Source: RZYP01 sp964386405 (GTDB taxonomy: Bacteria > Bacillota > Negativicutes > Acidaminococcales > Acidaminococcaceae). Taken from it: a DNA stretch of 12,460 nt. The position numbers and the translations under genes were made by a program. The stretch covers positions 1-12,460 of the forward strand of contig CAYLRW010000049.1 in NCBI GenBank assembly GCA_964386405.1, in the 5' to 3' direction. Of the stretch, positions 1 through 6,019 are shown piece by piece. Every line of letters begins with the position of its first letter. The first letter of the stretch is position 1. Below the pieces are notes generated by a model, which saw only the letters and a program-made list of their open reading frames with translations, searched no databases and was not told the DNA's origin.

Positions 1-53
1 TCAAAACCCTTGATATTCCTGATATCGAAGAAATTTACCGTATGGCCAAATAA
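1..53 (+). CDS. 3' end of an unidentified gene
   Basis: The last 16 codons of an open frame run in from outside the window and end KTLDIPDIEEIYRMAK, then TAA at 51-53. A strong hairpin terminator follows within 10 bp, which supports a genuine gene end. The tail is too short to assign. An amphipathic C-terminal helix of this kind occurs, for example, in iron-dependent alcohol dehydrogenases, but that is only a guess. Confidence 0.6.
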   Translation, partial: KTLDIPDIEEIYRMAK

Positions 54-59
54 ATAATA

Positions 60-96
60 AATCCCCGGTTCTGTTTGAACCGGGGATTATTTTTTA
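60..96 (+). terminator. Intrinsic terminator, possibly bidirectional
   Basis: A perfect 12-bp stem (AATCCCCGGTTC, 60-71, pairing with 77-88) has a 5-nt loop and is followed by ATTTTTTAT on the + strand. It terminates the gene ending at 53. Read on the - strand the tail is TTATTATTTATTT, so it may also serve pduL, which ends at 100. Confidence 0.9.
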
Positions 97-99
97 TCT

Positions 100-669
100 T
101 TATTTACTTACTTCAATAATTACACCGTTGGCTAAACCGCAGGCATTTGCTTCATCTGTATCAATATGAAACTCATCTGCATGTTCTTCGCCAGTTCTTA
201 CTGGCACACCGTTAAAAGTTAAACTTCTTTCGCCGGTAGTTTTTACATCAAGAACATCGCCATTTTTCAGGCCATATTTAGTAGCTGTTGCAGGGCAAAG
301 ATGGATATGTCTGGCGGCAATGATAATGCCTTTGTCCAGTTCAATTTCTCCCTTGGGTCCAATAAGATGTCCGCCTGGGGAATTTTCAATATTACCGGAA
401 ATCCTGATTGGCGGTTTCAAGCCAAGTGCTCTGGCATCAGTCATGGAAAGCTCAATTTGAGTTGCTTTACGCAAAGGTCCAATTACGCGTAAATTCATTT
501 TGCCCTTAGCTGTTACCAAAGTAACTTGCTCTTCGGCAGCGTACTGTCCCGGCTGCTCAATGTACTTCTTAGGATGCAGTTCGGCTTCCTCGCCAAATAG
601 CTTTGCCATATCACTGGTACTTAGATGCAAATGTCTGGCAGAAACGCCTAATACTAACGGAAATTTCAT
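100..669 (-). CDS. pduL: PduL-type phosphate acyltransferase (phosphotransacylase)
   Basis: Predicted to interconvert acyl-CoA (acetyl- or propionyl-CoA) and acyl-phosphate, feeding acetate/propionate kinase in the cytosol. The 189-aa protein has both halves of the PduL fold. Zn-ligand motifs are visible as H13/H15 (ARHLHLS), H121/H123 (ARHIHL) and H168 (FHIDTDEAN). R67 (GPLRKATQIE) is the likely phosphate-binding arginine and E73 the likely Zn-ligand glutamate; their spacings match characterised PduL. A frame open from a TTG at 690 was rejected as the start because AGGAGT (679-684) lies inside that extension, with good spacing to ATG at 669. There is no N-terminal encapsulation helix and no shell gene nearby, so a microcompartment role is unlikely; this is probably a general fermentative phosphotransacetylase. 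It diverges from a MocR-type regulator, its likely controller. The family is certain; the preferred acyl group is not. Confidence 0.93.
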   Translation of the reverse strand: MKFPLVLGVSARHLHLSTSDMAKLFGEEAELHPKKYIEQPGQYAAEEQVTLVTAKGKMNLRVIGPLRKATQIELSMTDARALGLKPPIRISGNIENSPGGHLIGPKGEIELDKGIIIAARHIHLCPATATKYGLKNGDVLDVKTTGERSLTFNGVPVRTGEEHADEFHIDTDEANACGLANGVIIEVSK

Positions 670-726
670 CTGCAAGTCACTCCTTTCCAATTTCAGCTTT
701 AAATTCTCTAATAAATCTGATTTATA

Positions 727-755
727 ATTTTATCATACTAAAGCTGGGCAAACAA
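727..755 (-). promoter_or_regulatory. Candidate pduL promoter
   Basis: On the - strand TTGTTT (750-755) is followed after exactly 17 bp by TAAAAT (727-732). The -10 box is good and the -35 box poor, about 60 bp upstream of the start codon. A weak -35 fits a gene needing an activator, but this is inference. Confidence 0.45.
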
Positions 756-772
756 TAGTTTTTGCTTGAAAA

Positions 773-839
773 ATACATGTATACAGCATTGTGACAGTGA
801 CTAACAACCAAGAAGGGTATATAATGTACCTGTCATACC
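773..839 (+). promoter_or_regulatory. MocR gene promoter with palindromic candidate operators
   Basis: A consensus -10 box TATAAT lies at 820-825 with GTGACT (797-802) as -35 at 17 bp spacing. GTGACT is the second unit of a direct repeat GTGACA-GTGACT (791-802). Just upstream are overlapping palindromes ATACATGTAT (773-782) and TGTATACA (778-785). GGTAT (816-820) and ATACC (835-839) form an inverted repeat bracketing the -10 box. These are the best candidate binding sites for the adjacent regulator, which would then control itself and pduL. Confidence 0.55.
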
Positions 840-877
840 AAATCATGATATTTTACAATATTTAAGGAGCACAGTTT

Positions 878-2230
878 ATGCTGACCATGAATTTTACAGA
901 AGATACCAAAAGTCATTTGCCGTTATATCGACAATTAGCGGAATACTTCAAAAAAGAAATTCGTTTAAATCACCTACGCGACAATGCGAAACTGCCATCC
1001 ATCCGCAAGTTAGCTGCTGCTCTGCATCTCAGCCGTACGACCGTAGAGACTGCTTACAGCCTGCTTTTGGCCGAAGGTTATATCACTAGTCAGCCTAAGC
1101 GCGGCTATATAGCAATCAATCTTACCGAACTGCCAATGCCTGCAAACAAACCGCGGCATCACCAACCGCAGAAATCGTCAGTAATCTATAACTTTGCCAA
1201 TAACTATATTGATATAAGGACCTTCAATGCGGCACTTTGGAGACGCTGCATCAATAATGCACTGAAAGAACCGGAAAATATTGCTGCATATGGCCAGTCC
1301 CAAGGCGAACTTAAGCTGCGTGAAATTCTGGCTAAATATAGTTATGAAGCTCGCGGTGTCATTGCCGGTCCGGAACAGATTGTCATCGGTGCCGGTGTTC
1401 AAAGCCTGCTGGAGATATTGATAGGAATCCTGCAGCCAGAGCACAAACGCGTGGCCTTGGAAGTTCCTGGCTTCCCACAGGCAGAACGTATTTTTCAAGA
1501 TCATGCTTGGCAGGTAGAGACTTTTGCCGCCGAAAAAATAGATGAACAACTGCCTTCCTTGCTTCTGGTCAGTCCTTCTAATCCCTATAAAGGCAGCACT
1601 CTTACCGCTGAAGAACGCTTAGCGCTGCTGCACTGGGCTCAACAAACAAATGGTTTGATCATTGAGGATGATTACAATGGCGAATTTCGCTACTTTACAC
1701 GTCCGATTGGCGCCTTACAAGGTTTGTCCGGTGGTGACAGCGTTATTTATTTCGGCTCTTTTTCCCGTCTCCTGATGCCTTCTTTGCGCATCAGCTATAT
1801 GGTTCTGCCTCCTAAGCTGCTGCCGCGTTACAATGCCTGCGCCCAACTTTATAATCAGACGTCTTCGACGATTGAGCAACTGGCATTAGCGGAATTTATT
1901 GCCGGCGGTCACTTGCGCCGTCATGTGCGCCGTTTACGCAAGCTTTATGCATTAAAAAATGCTTTGTTAAGAGATGCTCTCACAGAAATTTTCGGCCATC
2001 TTGTTACTGTACGTTCCTACGCTTCCGGTCTGCACATCCGTCTCGCTGTCCGCACCAATAATACCGCAGGTGAATTAGCCTCCCTGGCTCTGGCTGAAGG
2101 GGTGCGTATCCTACCAGTACAGGTCAATGCTCCGAAAGCTGAGCCGGAGATTCTACTCTCTTTTGCCGGTATCAACGAAGACCACATCCGTCCTGCTCTA
2201 TTGCTTCTCAAAAAAGCGTGGTTTGGTTAA
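878..2230 (+). CDS. MocR/PdxR-type transcriptional regulator (GntR wHTH fused to an aminotransferase-like domain)
   Basis: Residues about 12-80 form a GntR winged helix-turn-helix (PLYRQLAEYFKKEI, LPSIRKLAAALHLSRTTV, GYI). Residues about 105-448 are a fold-type I aminotransferase-like domain, as in the MocR family (GabR, PdxR, TauR), which senses PLP-linked ligands. The 450-aa length is normal for the family. D264 (IIEDDYNGEF) matches the Asp that contacts the PLP pyridine nitrogen, but the Schiff-base lysine is missing: the motif reads YFGSFSRLL with R297, 33 residues after D264, the same spacing as D279 to K312 in GabR. The regulator may therefore bind PLP non-covalently, bind another ligand or have become ligand-independent. 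AAGGAG (864-869) sits 8 nt before ATG. It faces away from pduL, the usual MocR target arrangement. The exact subfamily is unknown. Confidence 0.93.
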   Translation: MLTMNFTEDTKSHLPLYRQLAEYFKKEIRLNHLRDNAKLPSIRKLAAALHLSRTTVETAYSLLLAEGYITSQPKRGYIAINLTELPMPANKPRHHQPQKSSVIYNFANNYIDIRTFNAALWRRCINNALKEPENIAAYGQSQGELKLREILAKYSYEARGVIAGPEQIVIGAGVQSLLEILIGILQPEHKRVALEVPGFPQAERIFQDHAWQVETFAAEKIDEQLPSLLLVSPSNPYKGSTLTAEERLALLHWAQQTNGLIIEDDYNGEFRYFTRPIGALQGLSGGDSVIYFGSFSRLLMPSLRISYMVLPPKLLPRYNACAQLYNQTSSTIEQLALAEFIAGGHLRRHVRRLRKLYALKNALLRDALTEIFGHLVTVRSYASGLHIRLAVRTNNTAGELASLALAEGVRILPVQVNAPKAEPEILLSFAGINEDHIRPALLLLKKAWFG

Positions 2231-2274
2231 GTAAAATTATTTAATTTAGAAGCAAAAATATTTGTTCTAACTAT

Positions 2275-2316
2275 AAAGGAACCTTGGCGCTATAAAAATA
2301 AGGCCAAGGTTCCTTT
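2275..2316. terminator. Hairpin terminator between convergent genes
   Basis: A perfect 14-bp stem (AAAGGAACCTTGGC at 2275-2288, pairing with 2303-2316) encloses a 14-nt loop. It lies between the stop of the MocR gene (+) and the stop of the SDR gene (-), so it can serve both. Neither side has a long T run; the stem itself ends in TTT. Confidence 0.75.
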
Positions 2317-2334
2317 CGTTGCTTCATCATAAAA

Positions 2335-3087
2335 CTACTTAGCCGTTAATCCGCCATCAACCGGGACAATAGACCCTGTCATATAACTATTGAGTGGTGA
2401 AGCCAGAGAACAAATAACGTGGGCAATCTCTTCTGGTTGTCCTATCCTTCCTATTGGATAAGGTTCAGCCATTTCTTCCAGGGTATAATCACCAGCTGCC
2501 AGCTGCTTTTCAACAAGCGGTGTTGCCACATCGCCTGGGCAAACACAGTTCACCCGAATACGCGGAGCAAAATCAAGCGCCAGTGCTCTTGTCAGTGCCA
2601 CTACAGCACCCTTGGAAGCACAATATACAGGGCAGCCGTAATTACCTTCCAAACCTGCATCAGAAGCAATATTGATAATTGCTGCACCATGTTCCGTCAT
2701 CAATGGCAGCATCACCTGACAAAGGAATAAAGTTCCTTTGACGTTGATATCCATAATTTCCTGATATTCGTCTTCTGTTACCAGTTCCAGCCACTGTTCA
2801 CGGTAGACCCCGGCAGAATTAATCAAAATATCGACTCTGCCTGCAGCGCGCCTTAGCACTTCGGCCACAGACTGACAGCCTTCGATAGTGCTTACATCTG
2901 CCTGAATAAATTTAACCATTTCCGGCCCAGCCTCCAGCATTCCCAAAGCTGACAAGCCTTTTTCTTCACTGCGTCCTATGAGAAAAACCCGCGCACCATC
3001 GTTAGCAGCGAGGCGTGCCGTAGCAAGGCCGATTCCGGAAGTGCCTCCGCTGATAACAACAATTTTGTCTTGTAAGCCATAGTTCAT
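2335..3087 (-). CDS. Classical short-chain dehydrogenase/reductase (SDR)
   Basis: A 250-aa oxidoreductase with the full classical SDR set: cofactor loop GGTSGIG (14-20), NSAG (90-93), N114, catalytic S142 (IASDAG) and Y155-x-x-x-K159 (YCASK), and the CPGDVATP segment after the active site. R39 at the end of the second beta strand (FLIGRS) suggests NADP(H) preference. It resembles FabG-type and glucose/3-hydroxy dehydrogenases, but the substrate cannot be read from sequence. A GTG at 3096 is open in frame, but it belongs to the ribosome binding region (GAGGTGG). ATG at 3087 forms an ATGA overlap with the upstream acetyltransferase stop, indicating translational coupling. The C-terminus (VPVDGGLTAK) is complete. 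Confidence 0.92.
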   Translation of the reverse strand: MNYGLQDKIVVISGGTSGIGLATARLAANDGARVFLIGRSEEKGLSALGMLEAGPEMVKFIQADVSTIEGCQSVAEVLRRAAGRVDILINSAGVYREQWLELVTEDEYQEIMDINVKGTLFLCQVMLPLMTEHGAAIINIASDAGLEGNYGCPVYCASKGAVVALTRALALDFAPRIRVNCVCPGDVATPLVEKQLAAGDYTLEEMAEPYPIGRIGQPEEIAHVICSLASPLNSYMTGSIVPVDGGLTAK

Positions 3088-3512
3088 TGAATCCACCTCA
3101 TTCTTATACTTTCTTCGCCCGTATCTTCGCCTTTAAAAACAACTACAGCCTGAAAACCCTGACGCAAATAAAAATGTACTGCTTTCTCGTTGCGGGCATA
3201 AACATCTAGTTCCAGAAAACTAAATAAGCGCTTGGCCTGCTCCATCAGTGCATAACCAACGCCTCTATCCTGTGCGCTATTATCGACAAACAAGCCGCCA
3301 ATCTGATTTTCTTTGACAAAGCTTAAAAATCCCAATGCCTTGGCCTCTTCTTCGTAGACATAGGTAATACTCTTGGGCAAATATTCATTTTGCACTAATG
3401 GCAGTTTCTCTTTCCAAAATGCTGCAGGCACAAAATCATGAGCAGTTAGTGAAGAGTTAAACCACAAAGCCGCTAATTCATCAATTTCCTCTTTCTTCAT
3501 GAGCCTGATCAC
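3084..3512 (-). CDS. GNAT-family N-acetyltransferase (YjaB-like)
   Basis: A 142-aa acetyl-CoA-dependent acyltransferase of the GNAT fold. The N-terminal part (MIRLMKKEEIDELAALW, then SLTAHDFVP and a following FW) resembles YjaB-like GNATs. The acetyl-CoA pyrophosphate loop is QDRGVGYAL (81-89) after beta strand 4 (IGGLFVD). Motif B is DVYARNEKAVHFYLRQGF (103-120). GTG at 3512 is chosen as start because AGAGGTG (3519-3525) is 6 nt upstream; the open frame continues to 3611, but that extension runs through a perfect hairpin and does not resemble the family. The TGA stop overlaps the SDR start by 4 bp, so the two are probably one operon. The substrate is unknown. Confidence 0.88.
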   Translation of the reverse strand: MIRLMKKEEIDELAALWFNSSLTAHDFVPAAFWKEKLPLVQNEYLPKSITYVYEEEAKALGFLSFVKENQIGGLFVDNSAQDRGVGYALMEQAKRLFSFLELDVYARNEKAVHFYLRQGFQAVVVFKGEDTGEESIRMRWIQ

Positions 3513-3575
3513 TTTTTTCACCTCTGTTCGGTTACTAAATTCGCTAAAATATATATTTATCCTGCCTGCTGCAGA

Positions 3576-3606
3576 AAGAGCTGCCTCGCTAAGCGAGGCA
3601 GCTCTT
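3576..3606 (-). terminator. Hairpin after the histidine kinase gene
   Basis: A 15-bp perfect inverted repeat (AAGAGCTGCCTCGCT, 3576-3590, with 3592-3606) is separated by one base, so the real loop uses the innermost pairs. It begins 4 bp after the kinase stop codon. The - strand tail is only CTTTCTGC, so termination may be partial, with some read-through into the GNAT-SDR pair. Confidence 0.6.
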
Positions 3607-3610
3607 CTCA

Positions 3611-5140
3611 TTATTTTTCATCAGCAGTTTTGATTGGTAACGGCAATACCAGTACAACAACCGTAGTCACATCCGGTTCACTGATCATGCTAACCTTGAT
3701 CTCATGCCTTTCGGCAATTTCTTTAGCAATCGCCAGGCCAAGTCCCGTACCGCTTTTATTCGTTTCAACTCTTGTCTTATAAAAGCGTTCAAAAACATGC
3801 GGCAAATCGTTTTCCGGTATACCACAGCCGTGGTCGATAATTTTCAAGGTATTACCTTGCAGTACTACTTCTACCGTTCCGCCGAGCGGTGAAAACTTAA
3901 TGGCATTATCGAGAAAAATCATCAGCATCTGCCGCAGTCTTCCGTAATCACCATTAAAAGGATAAATGTTCACATCTGTCGCCATTTCAACAGTAACAGC
4001 CTTCTTCTTGCCGATGTGCTGGCTGCTGCGTACAACATCCTGCACCACATCGCAAAGGTTAAGCGGGGTTTTTTCTATCTGGAAATTATGATTCTGCAAA
4101 CGGGAAAGATCAAGCAAATCATTGATCAGGCGCTGCAGGAAAATACTTTCAGAAAGCATCTGGCGATGATATTCATCAATCTGTTCAGGGGTATCAACTA
4201 CTTTATCACAAATTGCTTCCAGCGAACCACGAATAACCGTAACCGGAGTGCGCAATTCATGGGAAATATTTGCTATGAAATCCTTACGTAACTGGTCAAG
4301 CTTAGCACTTTCTTGACTGGCAATTTCCAGCCGTTCGCCCAAAATATCCAATGCTTTGCCAAGTTCACCGATTTCGTCATTTTGCCTTACGCCGCTGCGC
4401 ACCGCATAATGTCCTTCAGCCATTTCTTCTGCTGTCCGTTTCATCATGTTTAACGGCTTAGTAAACTTCCAGGAAAACAGCAGGCTGAAAATAAAGGCGA
4501 GCAGTAAAGCAATACCAACACTTACAAGTAAAATTTTCATGCCTTGACCGGCAGCTTCTTCCATCCCTGACAAAGGCGAATGCACGAGGACCACACCAAC
4601 AATTTCACCTTTCTTATCCTGAATCGGCACGCCCACAGACAGCATAGGCATTTCTAATAAAGGACTGAACCCTTGGCTGAAAACAGTTTTACCCTGAAAT
4701 GCTTCTTCAACGACCTTGTCCGCGTCTGGCGGTAAGTCTTTATACGTAATTCTCCGCATAGCCATACCGGGAGCACCACGAACTTCCAGAGTGTGATCAC
4801 GATCAACCACCCAGACATCGTCAGCTGCTGGACTGCTGAGAAAACACAATAAGGAGCCATAGTTTGCAAAAGGTCCTGGAAGATGATCAGGCTTCTTCTC
4901 CTCCCTATCCATATTAAAGCCCTGTCTTTTCTCCATCTTGTCCTGCCAGGCCTGCATTTGCTCACGCGTTTCTACTAATGCCTGTGCAATCTTGACCGCA
5001 CGCTGCTCAAGCTCCACACGTTTCAAAGCTTCCGTATGCTGCCAAAAAAGCACCCGAAAACTGCTGCCGACAACGATAGCAAAAATCAAAAGAGCCGCCG
5101 CAAAATAAAATGTCAGCTTTAATGCAATCTTGTTTTTCAT
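3611..5140 (-). CDS. Membrane sensor histidine kinase of a two-component system
   Basis: A 509-aa kinase: transmembrane segment 1 at about residues 10-32, an extracytoplasmic sensor of about 165 residues (33-198), transmembrane segment 2 at about 200-223, HAMP linker (about 225-278), HisKA with phosphoacceptor H294 in SHELRTPV, and a HATPase domain with N box (DNAIKFSP, N412), G1 (DHGCGIP, D436), F box (FERFYK) and G2 (GTGLGLAIA). All catalytic motifs are intact. The sensor has the look of a PAS/Cache-like periplasmic fold (DDVWVVDRDHTLEV, then EIVGVVLVHSP), but its ligand cannot be read off. The start at 5140 is set by GAGGAG within the last codons of the response regulator; the two genes are one base apart (TGA-A-ATG). 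The longer open frame to 5200 overlaps the regulator and was rejected. It phosphorylates the regulator encoded just upstream. Confidence 0.95.
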   Translation of the reverse strand: MKNKIALKLTFYFAAALLIFAIVVGSSFRVLFWQHTEALKRVELEQRAVKIAQALVETREQMQAWQDKMEKRQGFNMDREEKKPDHLPGPFANYGSLLCFLSSPAADDVWVVDRDHTLEVRGAPGMAMRRITYKDLPPDADKVVEEAFQGKTVFSQGFSPLLEMPMLSVGVPIQDKKGEIVGVVLVHSPLSGMEEAAGQGMKILLVSVGIALLLAFIFSLLFSWKFTKPLNMMKRTAEEMAEGHYAVRSGVRQNDEIGELGKALDILGERLEIASQESAKLDQLRKDFIANISHELRTPVTVIRGSLEAICDKVVDTPEQIDEYHRQMLSESIFLQRLINDLLDLSRLQNHNFQIEKTPLNLCDVVQDVVRSSQHIGKKKAVTVEMATDVNIYPFNGDYGRLRQMLMIFLDNAIKFSPLGGTVEVVLQGNTLKIIDHGCGIPENDLPHVFERFYKTRVETNKSGTGLGLAIAKEIAERHEIKVSMISEPDVTTVVVLVLPLPIKTADEK

Positions 5141-5141
5141 T

Positions 5142-5837
5142 TCAATTCTCCTCAAAACGATAACCCACACCCCAAATAGTTTTGATCTCCCATTTTTCAT
5201 GCGGCACTATTTCCAATTTTGCACGCAGTCTTTTGATATGTGAATCTACGGTACGGCTGTCACCAAAATAGTCATAGCCCCAGATACTATCAAGTAAATT
5301 CTCTCTGGTAAATACTTTATTCTTATTTTTCGCCAACGTCCAAAGCAGTTCTACTTCCTTCTTGGTCAGGTTCATCTTCTGCCCGTCGATAGTTACGTTA
5401 TATTCATCTAGATCAATGACAAGATTATCAAGAACAAAGCTGTTTTTGGTCTGTTTTTCCATTTTCATGCGTCTTAAAGTGGCACGTATTCTAGCCATAA
5501 CTTCACCCGCGGAAAATGGTTTCACGATGTAATCGTCAGCTCCGATATCAAGTCCCATTATTTTTTCAAAATCTTCACCACGCGCCGTAATCATAATAAT
5601 AGGTACCATAGAATTTTGGCGTATCTCACGGCAGACCTCGAAACCATCTTTCTTGGGCATCATAACATCCAATAAGATTATTTGAATTTCCGCATTATAT
5701 TTATTAAATTTTGTTACTGCATCTTCACCATCTAATGCGACTATAGGTTCAAAACCCTCTTTTTGAGCATAATTTGATAAGATAGAGGTTATTTGTTCGT
5801 TATCATCAGCAATCAAAATTTTTCCCACTGCATCCAC
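5142..5837 (-). CDS. OmpR/PhoB-family response regulator
   Basis: A 231-aa two-domain regulator. The receiver domain (about 4-122) has the acidic pair D11/D12, phosphoacceptor D57 (ILLDVMMPKKDG), T84 and K106 (VKPF). The C-terminal winged helix (about 133-230) has the recognition segment SRTVDSHIKRLRAKL and the terminal hairpin IWGVGYRFEE. GTG at 5837 is the likely start, 9 nt after AAAGGAG (5847-5853). A second GTG three codons inside (giving MGKILIADD) is possible. It is the first gene of an operon with the kinase at 3611-5140. The divergent secreted Met/His-rich protein gene is a plausible target because the two share their upstream region. Confidence 0.95.
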   Translation of the reverse strand: MDAVGKILIADDNEQITSILSNYAQKEGFEPIVALDGEDAVTKFNKYNAEIQIILLDVMMPKKDGFEVCREIRQNSMVPIIMITARGEDFEKIMGLDIGADDYIVKPFSAGEVMARIRATLRRMKMEKQTKNSFVLDNLVIDLDEYNVTIDGQKMNLTKKEVELLWTLAKNKNKVFTRENLLDSIWGYDYFGDSRTVDSHIKRLRAKLEIVPHEKWEIKTIWGVGYRFEEN

Positions 5838-5854
5838 CGCCTTCCTCTCCTTTA

Positions 5855-5982
5855 ATTATACTGAGTTTTATGTTTTTTTTATGGCTATTACACAAAAAAA
5901 AGCAAAAATTTTATCGAAAAAAAACATTATTTTGCCATATATCAACTTTATACTGAACTCAAAGCTAAACAAACAGCTATTA
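5855..5982. promoter_or_regulatory. Shared regulatory region with a duplicated bipartite motif
   Basis: The 182 bp between the divergent response regulator and Met/His-rich protein genes hold TTATACTGA-N19-GCTATTA twice, at 5856-5890 and 5948-5982, with identical internal spacing and an offset of exactly 92 bp. Between them are A/T tracts (5873-5880, 5893-5900, 5917-5924 and an AAAAATTTT) that may bend the DNA. TATAAT on the - strand (5855-5860) lies too close to the ribosome binding site to be an ordinary -10 box. The motif pair may be an operator for the response regulator, by inference from context. Confidence 0.4.
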
Positions 5983-6019
5983 AAAAAAGTAAGAAGTAGA
6001 AAATAAAGGAGAGATTTGT

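Noticed and set aside
100..669. PduL as part of a bacterial microcompartment operon
   Set aside because: No N-terminal encapsulation peptide, and no shell protein or aldehyde dehydrogenase gene in the window.
670..690. TTG start extending PduL by seven residues
   Set aside because: The AGGAGT ribosome binding site lies inside this extension and points to ATG at 669.
3513..3611. N-terminal extension of the GNAT protein
   Set aside because: It runs through a perfect 15-bp hairpin and has no family resemblance; GTG at 3512 has its own ribosome binding site.
5855..5860. TATAAT as the -10 box of the response regulator operon
   Set aside because: It ends one base before the AAAGGAG ribosome binding site, so transcription would start inside that site; no -35 box at 17 bp. 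It is kept only as part of the repeated motif.
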